Positions 1-11,317 are shown, numbered from the stretch's first letter. The stretch: 64,000 nt of DNA from Janthinobacterium silvisoli (GCF_014200725.1 NZ_JACHCL010000001.1:930001-994000), one strand, 5' to 3'. The notes: a model not told the origin generated them from the sequence alone. A program made the numbers and translations.

Positions 1-71
1 GTGATAACGCGCGTCGCCGCTATGATCAGAATCAGCGAGAAGGCGTAAAACAAAATTGTTTTAAAGTCCAT
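1..71 (-). CDS. nuoJ: NADH-quinone oxidoreductase subunit J (5' fragment)
   Basis: Only the first 23 codons lie in the window; the gene continues past its left edge. The minus-strand reading starts at an ATG at 71 and gives MDFKTILFYAFSLILIIAAT, the start of a membrane helix. This matches the N-terminal helix of NuoJ, a proton-channel membrane-arm subunit of complex I. It follows nuoI after a 66-base gap, as expected in the nuoA-N order. Identity rests mainly on position plus this short N-terminus. Confidence 0.85.
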   Translation of the reverse strand, partial: MDFKTILFYAFSLILIIAATRVI

Positions 72-137
72 AAAAAACCCAATAGACGTACAGATGAACG
101 AGGGGCGCGCCGCAGCCCGTAGGCTGCGGCGCATCCA

Positions 138-626
138 TCAGCGATAAGGTGCGTCGGCGGCGCGCGCAGCGGCGATGTCATTTTCATAACGATCACCTAC
201 GGCCAGCAACATCTCTTTCGTGTAATACAAATCCCCGCGTTTCTCGCCGTGGTATTCCAGGATTTGCGTCTCGACGATCGAATCGACCGGGCAGGACTCT
301 TCGCAGAAACCGCAGAAGATGCACTTGGTCAAATCAATATCGTAACGCGTGGTGCGGCGCGAACCGTCGTCACGCTGTTCCGATTCGATCGTGATGGCCA
401 TCGCCGGGCAAACTGCTTCGCACAGTTTGCAGGCGATGCAACGTTCTTCGCCATTCGGGTAGCGGCGCAGCGCGTGCAAGCCACGGAAACGCGGCGAGAT
501 CGGTGTCTTCTCTTCCGGGAATTGCACCGTGATCTTGCGCGAAAACATGTACTTGCCTGTCAGCGCCATGCCCTTGATCAGCTCGCCTAACAATAGGCTG
601 CTGAAGAAATCTTTTACCTTATCCAT
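138..626 (-). CDS. nuoI: NADH-quinone oxidoreductase subunit I
   Basis: A 162-residue ferredoxin-like subunit of complex I that carries clusters N6a and N6b in the peripheral arm, passing electrons from NuoG towards N2 in NuoB. Two 4Fe-4S motifs are visible: C63/C66/C69/C73 ([12 protein letters not shown]) and C102/C105/C108/C112 ([12 protein letters not shown]). An upstream in-frame ATG at 650 would overlap nuoH. The ATG at 626 is preferred because a GAGAG Shine-Dalgarno lies about 10 bases upstream and the protein then begins MDKVKDFF, the usual family N-terminus. It lies 14 bases after nuoH. Confidence 0.97.
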   Translation of the reverse strand: MDKVKDFFSSLLLGELIKGMALTGKYMFSRKITVQFPEEKTPISPRFRGLHALRRYPNGEERCIACKLCEAVCPAMAITIESEQRDDGSRRTTRYDIDLTKCIFCGFCEESCPVDSIVETQILEYHGEKRGDLYYTKEMLLAVGDRYENDIAAARAADAPYR

Positions 627-640
627 TCGTATGCACTCTC

Positions 641-1723
641 TTACTTCCAAATATTCCAGGATGTCTGCATCCAGGCAGCGACGAAGACCAGGTAGACCAG
701 CGTCAACGGGATAAACACTTTCCAGCCCAGGCGCATGATCTGGTCATAACGGTAGCGTGGGAAAGTACCGCGTACCCAGACGAACACCGAAACGATGAAG
801 AATGTTTTTGCAAACAACCAGAAGAAGCCGCCGAAACCGCCCCAGAATTCCAGGAACTTGAACGGTGCGGACCAGCCGCCCAGGAACATGATCGAGCCCA
901 GGGCGCCGATCAGGATCATGTTGGCGTATTCGGCCAGCATGAACATGGCGTAAGCCATGCCCGAGTATTCGACCATGTGGCCGGCCACGATTTCCGACTC
1001 GCCTTCGACGACGTCGAATGGATGGCGGTTGGCTTCAGCCAGGCCCGACACCAGGTAGATGACGAACATCGGCAGCAGCGGCAGCCAGTTCCACGACAGG
1101 AAGTTGACGCCTTTGTCCGCGAAGAAGCCGATTTGCTGGCCGCCCACGATATCGATGAAGTTCAGGCTGCCCGACACCATCAGCACGATCACCATCACGA
1201 AACCCATCGGGATTTCATACGAGATCATCTGTGCCGAAGCGCGCATGGCGCCCATGAACGAGTACTTCGAGTTCGAGGCCCAGCCGGCAATGATGATGCC
1301 GTAGACTTCCATCGAGGTGATTGCCAGCAACAGCAGCAAGCCGGCGTTGACGTTAGCCAACACTGCTTCCGGGCCGAACGGGACCACCGACCAGGCCGCC
1401 AGGGCCGGCATGATGGTCATGATCGGGCCGATCACGAACAGGCCCTTGGCCGACTTGGCCGGGATGATGATCTCTTTGAACAAGAGTTTCAGCGCATCGG
1501 CGATCGGTTGCAGCAAGCCCAATGGGCCCACGCGGTTAGGACCGACGCGGATCTGGATCCAGCCGATCAGCTTACGCTCCCACAAGGTAGCGTAAGCAAC
1601 CAGACCCATCAGCGGCAGCAGCACGCACAGGATCTTGATCAACGTCCAGAAGAACGGCCAGGCAGCGCCCAGCAGGTCATGACCGGTACTGTTGATGACG
1701 TTTACAAATTCAGGCAGAGCCAT
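641..1723 (-). CDS. nuoH: NADH-quinone oxidoreductase subunit H
   Basis: A 360-residue polytopic membrane subunit (ND1 homologue) at the junction of the peripheral and membrane arms of complex I, forming part of the ubiquinone chamber. It has many hydrophobic helices, the GPNRVGP loop near the N-terminus, and the conserved acidic loop [19 protein letters not shown] followed by HMVEYSGM, which is the quinone-linked signature. Length is normal for the family. Its start codon overlaps the nuoG stop by one base, so the two are translationally coupled. Confidence 0.98.
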   Translation of the reverse strand: MALPEFVNVINSTGHDLLGAAWPFFWTLIKILCVLLPLMGLVAYATLWERKLIGWIQIRVGPNRVGPLGLLQPIADALKLLFKEIIIPAKSAKGLFVIGPIMTIMPALAAWSVVPFGPEAVLANVNAGLLLLLAITSMEVYGIIIAGWASNSKYSFMGAMRASAQMISYEIPMGFVMVIVLMVSGSLNFIDIVGGQQIGFFADKGVNFLSWNWLPLLPMFVIYLVSGLAEANRHPFDVVEGESEIVAGHMVEYSGMAYAMFMLAEYANMILIGALGSIMFLGGWSAPFKFLEFWGGFGGFFWLFAKTFFIVSVFVWVRGTFPRYRYDQIMRLGWKVFIPLTLVYLVFVAAWMQTSWNIWK

Positions 1724-4056
1724 CAGATTTTCCCCTCTGCTGTTTCAACTGTGATGTCACCGAACATGCCGCCCAGGCCAGCGGTCGAGGCATGCGCCGC
1801 CGACACTTTGACCACATTGGCTGGCAGGCCGGCGTGAATAGCCGCCACCAAAATAGCGCTGCCGGAGCCTTGCGCCACTTTGACCTTGTCGCCTGCCTTG
1901 ATGCCCAGCTTGCCAGCCAGATCGGCGGACAGATGGGCTTGCGGCGCGGCGCCATCGACCGTGCGTTGCAGTGGTTCGGAACGGCGTACCAGTGCGTCAG
2001 CGAAATAGATCGGCACGTCAGCGATACGTTGCAGCGCAGGCGAAGCTGGTGCATACGTTGCCGCTTCGGCAGCGTTTTTCGCGGTGTTGGACAGCTGTGC
2101 CGACAGATCGGTCACACCGGCGCCAAAGGCTTCGTCGCGGATCGCTTCCGAGGTGTCGTAGTCGAAACCAGCCAGGCCCAGGATGTTGCCCAGTACGCGC
2201 AGCACTTTCCAGGCTGGACGGGTTTCTGCCAGCGGTTTCACGGTGCCGTTGAAACTTTGCGCGCGGCCTTCGCAGTTCACGAAAGTGCCCGAGGTTTCAG
2301 CGAATGGCGCGATCGGCAGCAAGACGTCGGCGTAATCCATGCCGTGCTTGAAGGCCGACATGGCAACCACCATTTCAGCTTTGTCCAGTGCAGCGCGGGC
2401 TGCCTGTGGATTGGCTGCGTCCAGTTCCGGCTCGGCGTGCAGCAGCACGTAAGCTTTCTTCGGGGCAGCAAATACTGGCTGTGCATTGGCACGTGGCTTG
2501 ACCACCAGATGCGCGCCGACGGTGTTGGCCGCTTCGGTCAGGTAGCCCAGGGTGGCGCCAGTCTGCTCGGCGATCCATTGTGCGGCAGCGTGCAGTTGCG
2601 ACGCTTGCGGGTGTTGCGTTGCCGCGTTACCCAGCAGCACGGCGCCATGGTCGCCAGCCATCAGGCTGGCGGCGATGTTGACGGCCACGTCCGAGGCGGT
2701 AATCGCTTCGAAACCATTTGGCGCAGCGATTTCTTTCGCTTTGGCAACCGCTACCACCACTTCCGACAAGGCAGCCAGCCAATCGCTTGGCGCTACGATC
2801 ATCTTGTTGGCGATGGTGATCAGTTGATCATCGTCGGATGCGTGCAGGATCGACAGCTTGCCGCCGGCTTTCACCGCAGCGCGCAGGCGCGTTGCCAGCA
2901 ATGGGTGGTCCTTGCGCAGGAAGGAGCCGATGACGAAGGCGCGCTTGATCTGGCCGAAGTCATTGATCGGCATGCCCAGCCATGGCTTGACGTTCGCGTC
3001 CAGCGCGAAATCGGTCTGGCGCAGGCGGAAGTCGACGTTGTCGGAACCGAGGCCGTGCGCCACTTTTTGCAGCAAGACCAGTTCTTCCACCGTCGAATGC
3101 GGCGTAGCAACGGCAGCGATAGCGTCAGCGCCATGCTCGTGCTTGATGTTTTTCAGGCCGTGGGCCACGTATTCCAGCGCGGTTTGCCAATCGACTTCTT
3201 TCCACTCATTGCCTTGTTTCAGCATAGGAGAAGTCAGGCGCTCGGCGCTGTCCAGCGCTTCGTACGAGAAACGGTCCTTGTCGGAAATCCAGCACTCGTT
3301 GACGTCTTCGTTTTCCAGCGGCAGTACGCGCTTGACCTTGCCAGCTTTCACTTGCACGATCAGGTTCGCGCCCAGGCCGTCATGCGGGCTGACCGATTTG
3401 CGGCGCGACAGTTCCCAGGTACGGGCGCTGTAGCGGAATGGCTTCGACGTCAGTGCGCCTACCGGGCACAGGTCGATCATATTGCCCGACATTTCGGAAT
3501 CGACCGTCTGGCCGACGAAGGACACGATTTCGGAGTGTTCGCCACGACCGATCATACCCAGCTCCATCACGCCGGCCACTTCCTGGCCAAAACGTACGCA
3601 GCGGGTGCACTGGATGCAGCGCGCCATCTCTTGCATCGAGACCAGCGGGCCAGCTTCCTTAGGCTTGACGACGCGCTTGTCTTCCTGATAGCGCGAACCG
3701 CTGTTGCCGTAGCCGACTGCCAAGTCTTGCAACTGGCATTCGCCGCCCTGATCGCAGATAGGGCAATCAAGCGGGTGGTTAATCAACAAGAATTCCATGA
3801 CCGACTTTTGCGCCTGCACAGCTTTATCGCTGGCAGAACGCACGATCATGCCGGCACTGACCGGGGTCGCGCAAGCGGGCAAAGGCTTAGGCGCCTTTTC
3901 CACTTCGACCAGGCACATGCGGCAGTTCGCTGCGATCGACAATTTCTTGTGGTAGCAGAAGTGCGGAATGTAGGTTCCCAATTTGTTGGCGGCGTCCATC
4001 ACCATGCTACCAGCAGGGACTTCGACTTTTTTGCCGTCTATTTCGATTTCAACCAT
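1723..4056 (-). CDS. nuoG: NADH-quinone oxidoreductase subunit G
   Basis: A 777-residue iron-sulphur subunit of the complex I peripheral arm. The N-terminal 2Fe-2S domain has C34, C45, C48 and C62. The His/Cys 4Fe-4S site is H94, C98, C101 and C107 ([14 protein letters not shown]). A third 4Fe-4S site is C147, C150, C153 and C197. A molybdopterin-oxidoreductase-like domain follows and has lost the cofactor role in this family. The cysteines that hold the extra N7 cluster in E. coli NuoG are not seen after residue 197, so this is the mitochondrial/betaproteobacterial type. It lies 22 bases downstream of nuoF. Confidence 0.97.
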   Translation of the reverse strand: MVEIEIDGKKVEVPAGSMVMDAANKLGTYIPHFCYHKKLSIAANCRMCLVEVEKAPKPLPACATPVSAGMIVRSASDKAVQAQKSVMEFLLINHPLDCPICDQGGECQLQDLAVGYGNSGSRYQEDKRVVKPKEAGPLVSMQEMARCIQCTRCVRFGQEVAGVMELGMIGRGEHSEIVSFVGQTVDSEMSGNMIDLCPVGALTSKPFRYSARTWELSRRKSVSPHDGLGANLIVQVKAGKVKRVLPLENEDVNECWISDKDRFSYEALDSAERLTSPMLKQGNEWKEVDWQTALEYVAHGLKNIKHEHGADAIAAVATPHSTVEELVLLQKVAHGLGSDNVDFRLRQTDFALDANVKPWLGMPINDFGQIKRAFVIGSFLRKDHPLLATRLRAAVKAGGKLSILHASDDDQLITIANKMIVAPSDWLAALSEVVVAVAKAKEIAAPNGFEAITASDVAVNIAASLMAGDHGAVLLGNAATQHPQASQLHAAAQWIAEQTGATLGYLTEAANTVGAHLVVKPRANAQPVFAAPKKAYVLLHAEPELDAANPQAARAALDKAEMVVAMSAFKHGMDYADVLLPIAPFAETSGTFVNCEGRAQSFNGTVKPLAETRPAWKVLRVLGNILGLAGFDYDTSEAIRDEAFGAGVTDLSAQLSNTAKNAAEAATYAPASPALQRIADVPIYFADALVRRSEPLQRTVDGAAPQAHLSADLAGKLGIKAGDKVKVAQGSGSAILVAAIHAGLPANVVKVSAAHASTAGLGGMFGDITVETAEGKI

Positions 4057-4078
4057 GGTGATCGTTACCTGACGCAGC

Positions 4079-5374
4079 TTAGATGTAAGCGGGCACTAAG
4101 CAATGCTTGTGCTCGATGTGATATTCAAATTCTTCACGGAAATTCTTGATGAAGGCCCGTACTGGCATAGCCGCTGCATCGCCCAGTGCGCAAATGGTGC
4201 GGCCCTGGATGTTGTCAGCGATCGAGTTGAGCATATCCAGGTCGTCTGGACGACCTTGCCCCTGCTCGATGCGATGTACCATGCGGTACATCCAGCCTGT
4301 GCCTTCACGGCAAGGCGTACACTGGCCGCACGATTCTTCAAAATAGAAGTAGGACAGGCGTTCCAGCGCCTTCACCATGCAGCGAGTTTCGTCCATCACG
4401 ATGACAGCGCCCGAACCGAGCATCGAACCAGCTTTCGCGATCGAGTCGTAGTCCAGGTCGGTTTGCATCATGACGTCGCCGCGGATCACCGGAGCGGACG
4501 AACCGCCAGGGATTACGGCTTTGATTTTTTTACCACCACGCATGCCGCCTGCCAGTTCCAGCAGTTTGGCAAACGGCGTACCCAGCGGTACTTCGTAGTT
4601 GCCCGGCAATTCCACGTCGCCCGAGATCGAGAAGATCTTGGTGCCGCCATTGTTCGGCTTGCCCATGCCCAGGTATTTCTCTGGACCGATGTTCAGCACG
4701 AATGGCACGGCCGCGAAGGTTTCCGTGTTATTGATGGTGGTTGGTTTGCCGTACAGGCCAAACGAGGCAGGGAAAGGCGGCTTGAAGCGCGGCTGGCCTT
4801 TCTTGCCTTCCAGCGATTCCAGCAGCGCGGTTTCTTCGCCGCAGATGTACGCGCCATAACCATGGTGTGCGTGCAACTGGAACGAGAACTCGCTACCCAT
4901 GATCTTGTCGCCCAGGAAGCCGGCGGCACGCGCCTCTTCCAGTGCATCTTCGAAACGCAGGTAGTCCTGGAAAATTTCGCCGTGGATATAGTTGTAGCCC
5001 ACGGTGATGCCCATGGCATAAGCGCCAATCGCCATGCCTTCGATCAGCGCATGGGGATTGTAACGAATGATGTCGCGGTCCTTGAAAGTTCCCGGTTCGC
5101 CTTCATCTGTATTGCAGACGAGGTATTTCTGGCCCGGGAACTGGCGCGGCATGAAGCTCCACTTCAAGCCGGTAGGGAAACCCGCGCCGCCACGGCCGCG
5201 CAAGGACGAAGCCTTGAGGTCGGCGATGATCTGTTCCGGCGTGATTTTCTCTTCCAGGATACGGCGCAGGGCCGTATAGCCACCACGGTTCACATAGTCT
5301 TGCAAATGCCAGTTCTTGCCATCCAGATCCTTCAGGATCAATGGATCGATATGGCGGTTGTGGAGTGACGTCAT
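4079..5374 (-). CDS. nuoF: NADH-quinone oxidoreductase subunit F (NADH/FMN-binding)
   Basis: A 431-residue subunit that binds NADH and FMN and holds cluster N3, the electron entry point of complex I. The glycine-rich nucleotide loop [10 protein letters not shown] is at residues 60-69, and the 4Fe-4S ligands are C349, C352 and C355 ([12 protein letters not shown]) with C395. The start is placed at 5374, where the ATG overlaps the nuoE stop codon (ATGA); longer in-frame starts would run into nuoE. The downstream partner nuoG is 22 bases away. Confidence 0.98.
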   Translation of the reverse strand: MTSLHNRHIDPLILKDLDGKNWHLQDYVNRGGYTALRRILEEKITPEQIIADLKASSLRGRGGAGFPTGLKWSFMPRQFPGQKYLVCNTDEGEPGTFKDRDIIRYNPHALIEGMAIGAYAMGITVGYNYIHGEIFQDYLRFEDALEEARAAGFLGDKIMGSEFSFQLHAHHGYGAYICGEETALLESLEGKKGQPRFKPPFPASFGLYGKPTTINNTETFAAVPFVLNIGPEKYLGMGKPNNGGTKIFSISGDVELPGNYEVPLGTPFAKLLELAGGMRGGKKIKAVIPGGSSAPVIRGDVMMQTDLDYDSIAKAGSMLGSGAVIVMDETRCMVKALERLSYFYFEESCGQCTPCREGTGWMYRMVHRIEQGQGRPDDLDMLNSIADNIQGRTICALGDAAAMPVRAFIKNFREEFEYHIEHKHCLVPAYI

Positions 5375-5850
5375 TTCTTGAGTTCCTCCAGCATGGCGTC
5401 GATTTTCTCGTTCGACATCCAGCTGCACATGGTTTTATTACTGACCAGCAGGACAGGCGCATCGCCGCAAGCGCCCATGCACTCGCCTTCAACCAGGGTG
5501 AACTGGCCGTCAGCAGTGGTTTCGCGGAAATCGATACCGAGCTTCTGCTTCAGGTAGTCAGCGGCGCGCACGCCACCGGACAGGGCGCAAGGCAGGTTGG
5601 TGCACACGGTGATCTTGTGCTTGCCGACCGGCTTGGTGTTGTACATATTGTAGAACGTGGCCACTTCCTGCACAGCAATAGCTGGCATGCCGATATAGTC
5701 GGCGATTTCCTTCATGGTGTCCGGCGACAGCCAGCCCAGTTCATCCTGGGCGTGCGCCAGCGCGGCCATCACGGCCGACTGACGCTGGTCGCCTGGGTAC
5801 TTGGCCAGCTCGCGGTCGATTTTTTTATAGCACTGCTCTGATAACAACAT
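5371..5850 (-). CDS. nuoE: NADH-quinone oxidoreductase subunit E
   Basis: A 159-residue thioredoxin-like 2Fe-2S subunit (cluster N1a) that pairs with NuoF. Ligands are C83, C88, C124 and C128 (CTNLPC and CMGACG). The ATG at 5850 is chosen over an upstream start at 5910 because a GAGAGG Shine-Dalgarno precedes it and the longer start would overlap nuoD. The nuoE stop overlaps the nuoF start by four bases. Confidence 0.97.
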   Translation of the reverse strand: MLLSEQCYKKIDRELAKYPGDQRQSAVMAALAHAQDELGWLSPDTMKEIADYIGMPAIAVQEVATFYNMYNTKPVGKHKITVCTNLPCALSGGVRAADYLKQKLGIDFRETTADGQFTLVEGECMGACGDAPVLLVSNKTMCSWMSNEKIDAMLEELKK

Positions 5851-5869
5851 ACTTTTTTGCCTCTCGGAC

Positions 5870-7123
5870 TTAGCGGTCAATACTGCCGAACACGATATCT
5901 TGCGTACCAATGATGGTCACGGCGTCGGCAATCATGTGGCCACGCGCCATTTCGTCCAGCGACTGCAAGTGGGCGTAATCTGGTGCGCGCAGTTTCATGC
6001 GGTACGGCTTGTTGGCGCCATCGGACACCAGGTAAATGCCGAACTCGCCTTTCGGATGCTCGACGGCGCTGTAAGCCTCGCCTGGCGGCACGTGGAAACC
6101 TTCGGTAAACAGCTTGAAGTGGTGAATCAGCGATTCCATATTGGTCTTCATGTCGACGCGGCCCGGAGGCGCTACCTTGCGGTTGCTGGTCATGACAGGA
6201 CCTGGATTATTGCGCAGCCACTCCACGCACTGCTTGATGATGCGGTTCGACTGGCGCAGCTCTTCCACGCGGACCAGGTAGCGGTCGTAGCAATCGCCGT
6301 TGGTGCCGATAGGAATGTCGAAGTCCATCAGGTCGTACACTTCGTACGGCTGTTGCTTGCGCAAGTCCCACTTCACGCCCGAACCACGCAGCATGGCGCC
6401 GGTAAAGCCCATGGCCAGCGCATCTTCCGGCGAGACCACGCCGATGCCGACAGTACGCTGTTTCCAGATACGGTTATCGGTCAGCAAGGTTTCGTATTCG
6501 TCGACATAGGTCGGGAAACGGCGCGTGAAGTCTTCGATGAAGTCCAGCAGGGAACCCTGGCGGTTTTCATTAAGCTTGGCGATGGCCTTGGCGTTGCGGA
6601 TGATGGACGCCTTGTGCTGCGGCATCGAATCAGGCAGGTCGCGGTACACGCCGCCCGGACGGTAGTAGGCTGCATGCATACGCGCGCCCGAGACCGCTTC
6701 GTAGCAGTCGAACAGGTCTTCGCGGTCGCGGAAGCAGTACAGGAACGGGCCCATGGCGCCAACGTCCAGCGCATGCGCGCCCAGCCACATCAGGTGGTTC
6801 AGGACGCGGGTGATTTCATCGAACATCACGCGGATGTATTGGGCGCGCAGCGGCACTTCTACATTCAGCAGTTTTTCGATGGCCATCACGTAAGCGTGTT
6901 CATTGCACATCATCGACACATAGTCGAGACGGTCCATGTACGGCACGGATTGCAGGTAGGTCTTCTGTTCGGCCAGTTTCTCGGTAGCGCGGTGCAGCAG
7001 GCCGATATGGGGGTCGGCACGCTGGATCACTTCGCCATCGAGCTCGAGCACCAGGCGCAGCACACCGTGCGCGGCCGGATGCTGTGGCCCAAAGTTCAGG
7101 GTGTAGTTCTTAATCTCAGCCAT
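5870..7123 (-). CDS. nuoD: NADH-quinone oxidoreductase subunit D
   Basis: A 417-residue 49-kDa-type subunit, evolutionarily related to the large subunit of NiFe hydrogenases but lacking the nickel-binding cysteines. It forms the quinone-reduction site with NuoB. The N-terminal [20 protein letters not shown] signature, the [10 protein letters not shown] segment and the C-terminal DIVFGSIDR are all present. NuoC and NuoD are separate genes here, not fused as in E. coli. The start overlaps the nuoC stop by one base. Confidence 0.98.
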   Translation of the reverse strand: MAEIKNYTLNFGPQHPAAHGVLRLVLELDGEVIQRADPHIGLLHRATEKLAEQKTYLQSVPYMDRLDYVSMMCNEHAYVMAIEKLLNVEVPLRAQYIRVMFDEITRVLNHLMWLGAHALDVGAMGPFLYCFRDREDLFDCYEAVSGARMHAAYYRPGGVYRDLPDSMPQHKASIIRNAKAIAKLNENRQGSLLDFIEDFTRRFPTYVDEYETLLTDNRIWKQRTVGIGVVSPEDALAMGFTGAMLRGSGVKWDLRKQQPYEVYDLMDFDIPIGTNGDCYDRYLVRVEELRQSNRIIKQCVEWLRNNPGPVMTSNRKVAPPGRVDMKTNMESLIHHFKLFTEGFHVPPGEAYSAVEHPKGEFGIYLVSDGANKPYRMKLRAPDYAHLQSLDEMARGHMIADAVTIIGTQDIVFGSIDR

Positions 7124-7716
7124 TATTTCATCCCGTAATGTTCTTCGCGGATCACGCGCGGCACGTTTTCCCGCGGCTCGATCGTCACGGGCTGGTAAAT
7201 CACGCGCTTTTGTTCCGGATCGTAACGCATCTCGACATAGCCGGAGACCGGGAAGTCCTTGCGGAACGGATGGCCGATGAAACCATAGTCGGTCAGCAGG
7301 CGGCGCAAGTCGTTATGTCCTTCGAACAGGATGCCCAGCAGGTCGAACGCTTCGCGCTCATACCAGTTGACCGCACGCCAGATGTTTACCACGGATGGCA
7401 GCAGCGGCATGTCGTCGTCCGGCGCAAATACGCGCACGCGCACGCGCCAGTTGTGCTTGACCGACAGCAGGTGCGAAACAGCCGCGAAACGCAGGCCATC
7501 CCAGGCGCCATCGCCATAAGTCGAGTAGTCCACGCCGCACAGATCGATCAATTGCTCGAAATGCAGGGTCGGGTCGTCGCGCAAGGTTTGCATCACGTCC
7601 AGGTAGTCTTCGGCCTTGACGACCAAAGTGACTTCGCCCAGCGCAACGGTCGTACTAACGCGTTCGCCCAGGGCAGTGCCGAGGGCGTTTTGCAATACTT
7701 CTAAATGTGTAGTCAT
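7123..7716 (-). CDS. nuoC: NADH-quinone oxidoreductase subunit C
   Basis: A 197-residue 30-kDa-type peripheral-arm subunit without cofactors that packs against NuoD. Family signatures include [13 protein letters not shown] around residues 57-69 and the C-terminal [20 protein letters not shown] / [14 protein letters not shown] blocks, conserved in this subunit from bacteria to mitochondria. It is separate from and coupled to nuoD (one-base overlap) and lies 17 bases after nuoB. Confidence 0.97.
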   Translation of the reverse strand: MTTHLEVLQNALGTALGERVSTTVALGEVTLVVKAEDYLDVMQTLRDDPTLHFEQLIDLCGVDYSTYGDGAWDGLRFAAVSHLLSVKHNWRVRVRVFAPDDDMPLLPSVVNIWRAVNWYEREAFDLLGILFEGHNDLRRLLTDYGFIGHPFRKDFPVSGYVEMRYDPEQKRVIYQPVTIEPRENVPRVIREEHYGMK

Positions 7717-7733
7717 AATCTGAAGCGACCCGG

Positions 7734-8210
7734 TTAGCGTGCGATCGTGCTGGTACGCTTGATCTTGTTCTGCAACTGCATGATGCCGTACAGCAGTGCT
7801 TCAGCTGTTGGAGGGCAGCCAGGCACATACACGTCAACGGGCACGATGCGGTCGCAACCGCGCACCACAGAGTAGGAATAATGGTAGTACCCGCCGCCAT
7901 TGGCGCAGGAACCCATCGAGATAACCCAGCGCGGCTCTGCCATCTGGTCGTAGACCTTGCGCAATGCCGGCGCCATCTTGTTGCACAGGGTACCTGCAAC
8001 GATCATGACGTCGGACTGGCGCGGCGACGGACGAAACACGACGCCAAAACGGTCCATATCGTAACGGGCTGCGCCCACGTGCATCATTTCAACCGCACAG
8101 CAGGCCAGACCGAACGTCATCGGGAACATTGACCCGGTACGCGCCCAGTTGATCAGCTTGTCGGCCGAGGTGGTGATGAAACCTTCGCTTAATACGCCTT
8201 CAATAGCCAT
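7734..8210 (-). CDS. nuoB: NADH-quinone oxidoreductase subunit B
   Basis: A 158-residue subunit that holds the terminal cluster N2, which reduces ubiquinone. The 4Fe-4S ligands are the tandem C37-C38 (GLACCAVE), C102 ([10 protein letters not shown]) and C132 (VPGCPP), all intact. Length is normal for the family. It lies three bases downstream of the nuoA stop. Confidence 0.98.
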   Translation of the reverse strand: MAIEGVLSEGFITTSADKLINWARTGSMFPMTFGLACCAVEMMHVGAARYDMDRFGVVFRPSPRQSDVMIVAGTLCNKMAPALRKVYDQMAEPRWVISMGSCANGGGYYHYSYSVVRGCDRIVPVDVYVPGCPPTAEALLYGIMQLQNKIKRTSTIAR

Positions 8211-8213
8211 GGC

Positions 8214-8573
8214 TTATTCCCAGTCAAGGGCACCTTTCTTCCAAATGTACCAAAATCCGACCACGAATTCGGCGATGAACACCATCATCGTGACGAAACC
8301 GGCCCAGCCCAGGTCGCGCATTGCTACGCCCCATGGGAAAAAGAATGCCGTTTCCAGATCGAACAAAATAAACAGGATTGCGACCAGATAGTAGCGCACA
8401 TCGAATTTCATGCGCGCGTCTTCGAATGCTTCAAAACCACATTCGTACGGGGAGAGTTTTGCTGCGTCAGGCTTGTTAGGACCTAACAGGCGCCCCAGGA
8501 GCTGGGGAGCGATGCCGACACCGAGGCCGACAAGAATAAACAGCAGGACGGGGAAGTAATTTTCGAGGTTCAC
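8214..8573 (-). CDS. nuoA: NADH-quinone oxidoreductase subunit A
   Basis: A 119-residue membrane subunit (ND3 homologue) with three predicted helices and the conserved loop [14 protein letters not shown] that contacts the quinone site. The reading frame is open much further upstream, but that extension runs through a terminator and into tRNA-Leu. The start is therefore taken as the GTG at 8573, giving [12 protein letters not shown], the family N-terminus. The Shine-Dalgarno is weak. It is the first gene of the nuo operon; its promoter should lie between 8574 and 8689, though no clear sigma70 boxes stood out. Confidence 0.95.
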   Translation of the reverse strand: MNLENYFPVLLFILVGLGVGIAPQLLGRLLGPNKPDAAKLSPYECGFEAFEDARMKFDVRYYLVAILFILFDLETAFFFPWGVAMRDLGWAGFVTMMVFIAEFVVGFWYIWKKGALDWE

Positions 8574-8689
8574 GATTGATACGCTTATGTTGAACGATCG
8601 GTTAAATGAGGACGCTGCGATCACTTGCAGCGTATTTAACGCACGATCCCAATCAAAGCTAAGACCAGGATCGAACGACACATCCTCGT

Positions 8690-8740
8690 AAAAAAAGCCA
8701 GCAACCTTGTACGAGCCATGGCTCGTGCGCCGTTGCTGGC
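8690..8740 (-). terminator. Rho-independent terminator after tRNA-Leu
   Basis: On the minus strand a GC-rich hairpin with 9-bp outer arms GCCAGCAAC/GTTGCTGGC and an inner ACGAGCC/GGCTCGT stem is followed by seven T residues. It lies 10 bases after the tRNA CCA end, so it separates tRNA transcription from the nuo operon. Confidence 0.9.
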
Positions 8741-8750
8741 TTCTGATTTC

Positions 8751-8835
8751 TGGTGCCGACGACGAGACTCGAACTCGTACAGCTTTCGCCACTACCCCCT
8801 CAAGATAGCGTGTCTACCAATTTCACCACGTCGGC
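8751..8835 (-). tRNA. tRNA-Leu (anticodon GAG)
   Basis: An 85-base tRNA including an encoded CCA end. The acceptor arms GCCGACG/CGTCGGC pair perfectly. The anticodon loop TTGAGGG, between stems CTATC and GGTAG, gives anticodon GAG, which reads CUC and CUU. The long variable arm is of the leucine class and the T-loop GTTCGAGTC is intact. It lies between secG and nuoA, a position conserved in many betaproteobacteria. Confidence 0.97.
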
Positions 8836-9070
8836 GGTAAGGCCCGTATTCTACTCTGCTTTGCTGCTAAAGTTAATGCACAAATGCATCAAAACACAGA
8901 TAAAAACGATTAATTTTTACATCTTCCAGCACGATAATGCTTTTTCCTACCGTGCTGCCAAAACATTGAGCAATAATCTGCTCGTAATGAGAATCACTCG
9001 TAATTCCCGCATGCTACGCAATACTATCGCGCCATTATCCAGCCTAATGACACTCGAATACTTGAGTTAA

Positions 9071-9478
9071 TTACTTTGGAATCTGACCAGCCGGGGTGCT
9101 TGCTGCTGGCGCCGCTGCCGCTGGCGCGCTCGCTGCCGGAGCAACCGGTGCAGGCACCGTGGTCGGGATCGCGCCGGCGCCGGTCACAGGGGCTGGCTTG
9201 ACGACCTTGTCCATCACGCCGCCGCCTACCGTGGTAGCGCGCTGATTGGCCATCAGCGACAGGGCCAGGGTGGCGCCGAAGAAGATGGCGGCAGCGACGC
9301 CGGTCGACTTCGACATGAAGTTCGACGAACCCGTTGCACCGAACAGGCTGCCAGATGCGCCGGAACCGAAGGCGGCGCCCATATCGGCACCCTTGCCATG
9401 CTGCAGCAATACCAGCGCGATAATCGACAAAGCGGACAAAACCTGTACCACGACTACCAGATTGAACATCATGTTCAT
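9071..9478 (-). CDS. secG: Preprotein translocase subunit SecG
   Basis: A 135-residue inner-membrane component of the SecYEG channel. Two hydrophobic helices (about 5-25 and 58-78) flank the conserved loop LLQHGKGADMGAAFGSGASG and the block SLFGATGSSNFMSKSTG. The C-terminal 45 residues are a low-complexity Ala/Pro tail, common in this subunit in Burkholderiales. It sits 28 bases downstream of tpiA, the usual tpiA-secG pairing. A 235-base gap to tRNA-Leu follows. Confidence 0.97.
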   Translation of the reverse strand: MNMMFNLVVVVQVLSALSIIALVLLQHGKGADMGAAFGSGASGSLFGATGSSNFMSKSTGVAAAIFFGATLALSLMANQRATTVGGGVMDKVVKPAPVTGAGAIPTTVPAPVAPAASAPAAAAPAASTPAGQIPK

Positions 9479-9506
9479 TGCAATTCCATTCTTAGTTTAA
9501 AGTAAT

Positions 9507-10265
9507 TCAATCAGCGGCGTGAATAATAGCCAGGAAATCCGCCGCCTTCAATGCTGCCCCACCGATCAACCCGCCGTCAATATCCGGCATGGCCATCAAT
9601 TCTTTTGCATTCTCCGGTTTCATGCTGCCGCCGTACAAGATCTGTACGCCAGCGGCTGCCACCGCATTCTTGACTGCCAGCTGCGCGCGCAACACCTGAT
9701 GAACATCTTGCGCCATCTGCGGCGTCGCCGTCTTGCCGGTGCCGATCGCCCAGACCGGCTCATAGGCCACCACCAGTTTCGCCACATCGTCGGCAGTCAC
9801 GGCTGCCAGCACGGTATTCAATTGCTGCGACACTACGGCATCGGTCTGCCCTGCTTCGCGCTGTTCCAGCGTTTCGCCGACACACACGATAGGCGTGATA
9901 CCGGCTGCCAGCGCGGCAACCGCCTTGGCCGCCACGCAGTCACAATTCTCGCCATGGTAGGCGCGGCGCTCGGAATGCCCAACCACCACATAGCTGCAGC
10001 CAAAATCCTGCAGCATGGCGGTCGAGACCTCTCCCGTGTACGCGCCACCGGCATGGGCGGACACATCTTGCGCCCCCCAAGCCAGGCTTGATCCTGCCAA
10101 TTGCGCCTGGCACTGTGCCAGGTACGGCGCGGGCACACAGACGGCGCTGGCAGCACCATGGTCGGACAACCCAGGCAAGCCAGCCACTATTTCAGACAAT
10201 AACACCGCGTTTGTGGTGCGACTGCCGTTCATCTTCCAATTTCCGACGACGAGTTTGCGACGCAT
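9507..10265 (-). CDS. tpiA: Triose-phosphate isomerase
   Basis: A 252-residue TIM-barrel enzyme interconverting dihydroxyacetone phosphate and glyceraldehyde 3-phosphate. Active-site residues are visible: the GNWKMN block with K11, the electrophilic H97 in VVVGHSERR, the catalytic E169 in [12 protein letters not shown], and the phosphate-binding YGGS and GGLIGGA loops near the C-terminus. Length is typical. The gene is followed by secG, probably in one transcript. Confidence 0.98.
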   Translation of the reverse strand: MRRKLVVGNWKMNGSRTTNAVLLSEIVAGLPGLSDHGAASAVCVPAPYLAQCQAQLAGSSLAWGAQDVSAHAGGAYTGEVSTAMLQDFGCSYVVVGHSERRAYHGENCDCVAAKAVAALAAGITPIVCVGETLEQREAGQTDAVVSQQLNTVLAAVTADDVAKLVVAYEPVWAIGTGKTATPQMAQDVHQVLRAQLAVKNAVAAAGVQILYGGSMKPENAKELMAMPDIDGGLIGGAALKAADFLAIIHAAD

Positions 10266-10336
10266 AGTAGCCTAAATTCTAATAACCCGTCATTTTAACG
10301 CTACCACTGTTGCCGGTCAAACCAAGGCCCGCCGCT

Positions 10337-11317
10337 TCAGGCAACTTGCAACATGATCTTGCCCACATGCGTGCTTGATTCCATCAAAGCATGCGCCTCG
10401 CTGGCCTTGTCCAATGGGAAAGTCTTGTAAATGACGGGCTTGATCTTGCCTGCTTCGATCAAGGGCCAGACGGTGGCCTGTAAATGCGCGGCGATGGCGG
10501 CCTTGAAAGCAACCGAGCGGGGACGCAAAGTCGAGCCCGTCACCGTCAGACGGCGGCGCAGCAGCTGCCCCACATCCAGGGTCGCCTTGGTGCCACCCTG
10601 CACGGCGATGACGCCGATGCGGCCATCATCGGCCAGACAATCGATTTCGCGCGGCAGATAGTCACCACCAACCATGTCGAGGATCACATCCACGCCGCGG
10701 CCGTTCGTCAACTCCTTGACGACGGCAACAAAATCTTCAGTGCGGTAATTGATGCCCCGTTCGGCGCCCAGCGCTTCGCAGGCGCGCGCCTTGTCGTCGC
10801 TGCCGGCGGTGGCGAACACGCGGTGGCCCAGCGCCGCGGCCAGTTGTATTGCCGCTACGCCGATACCAGAGGTGCCGCCCTGCACCAGCAAGGTTTCACC
10901 ATCGGCCAATGCGCAGCGGTCGAACACATTGCTCCAGACGGTAAAGAAATTTTCAGGCAAGGAGGCGCCTTCCAGCGCGGTCAAACCCTTTGGCAAAGGC
11001 AGGCACTGGCCGACCGGGGCCGCGCAATATTCGGCATAGCCGCCACCCTGCACCAGTGCACAGACCAGGTCGCCCAGCTTGAATGGCGTGCCGGCCAGGT
11101 CGCCATCGACGATTTCACCGGCCACTTCCAGGCCCGGCAAATCGGACGCGCCAGCTGGCGGTGCGTATTTACCCAGGCGCTGCAGCACATCGGGACGGTT
11201 GATGCCGGCCGCCTGTACCTTGATCAGCAGTTCGCCCGCCTTCAGTTGCGGCGTAGCACGCTCGCTTACCTGCAATACATCGGCGGGACCGGGCTCGGTG
11301 ATGGCAACTGCACGCAT
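10337..11317 (-). CDS. NAD(P)H-quinone oxidoreductase, zinc-free MDR family (PIG3-like)
   Basis: A 326-residue medium-chain dehydrogenase/reductase. The N-terminal GroES-like domain (MRAVAITEPGPADVLQ, then AAGINRPDVLQRLGKYAPPAG) is the quinone-oxidoreductase type. The Rossmann loop is QGGTSGIGVAAIQLA, and ILDMVGGDYLPREIDCLADDGR is characteristic of the PIG3/QOR branch. No structural-zinc cysteines are seen. The start at 11317 gives the family N-terminus; a longer open frame upstream has no similarity to the family. The physiological quinone substrate cannot be told from sequence. Confidence 0.92.
   Translation of the reverse strand: MRAVAITEPGPADVLQVSERATPQLKAGELLIKVQAAGINRPDVLQRLGKYAPPAGASDLPGLEVAGEIVDGDLAGTPFKLGDLVCALVQGGGYAEYCAAPVGQCLPLPKGLTALEGASLPENFFTVWSNVFDRCALADGETLLVQGGTSGIGVAAIQLAAALGHRVFATAGSDDKARACEALGAERGINYRTEDFVAVVKELTNGRGVDVILDMVGGDYLPREIDCLADDGRIGVIAVQGGTKATLDVGQLLRRRLTVTGSTLRPRSVAFKAAIAAHLQATVWPLIEAGKIKPVIYKTFPLDKASEAHALMESSTHVGKIMLQVA

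Noticed and set aside
1792..4149. A 785-codon open frame on the plus strand opposite nuoG
   Set aside because: It is the mirror of a GC-rich gene with strong third-position bias; its translation is rich in Arg, His and Gln and matches nothing. The conserved nuoG lies on the other strand.
8574..8792. N-terminal extension of nuoA by 73 codons
   Set aside because: It would translate through a terminator and a tRNA gene. The GTG at 8573 gives the conserved family start.
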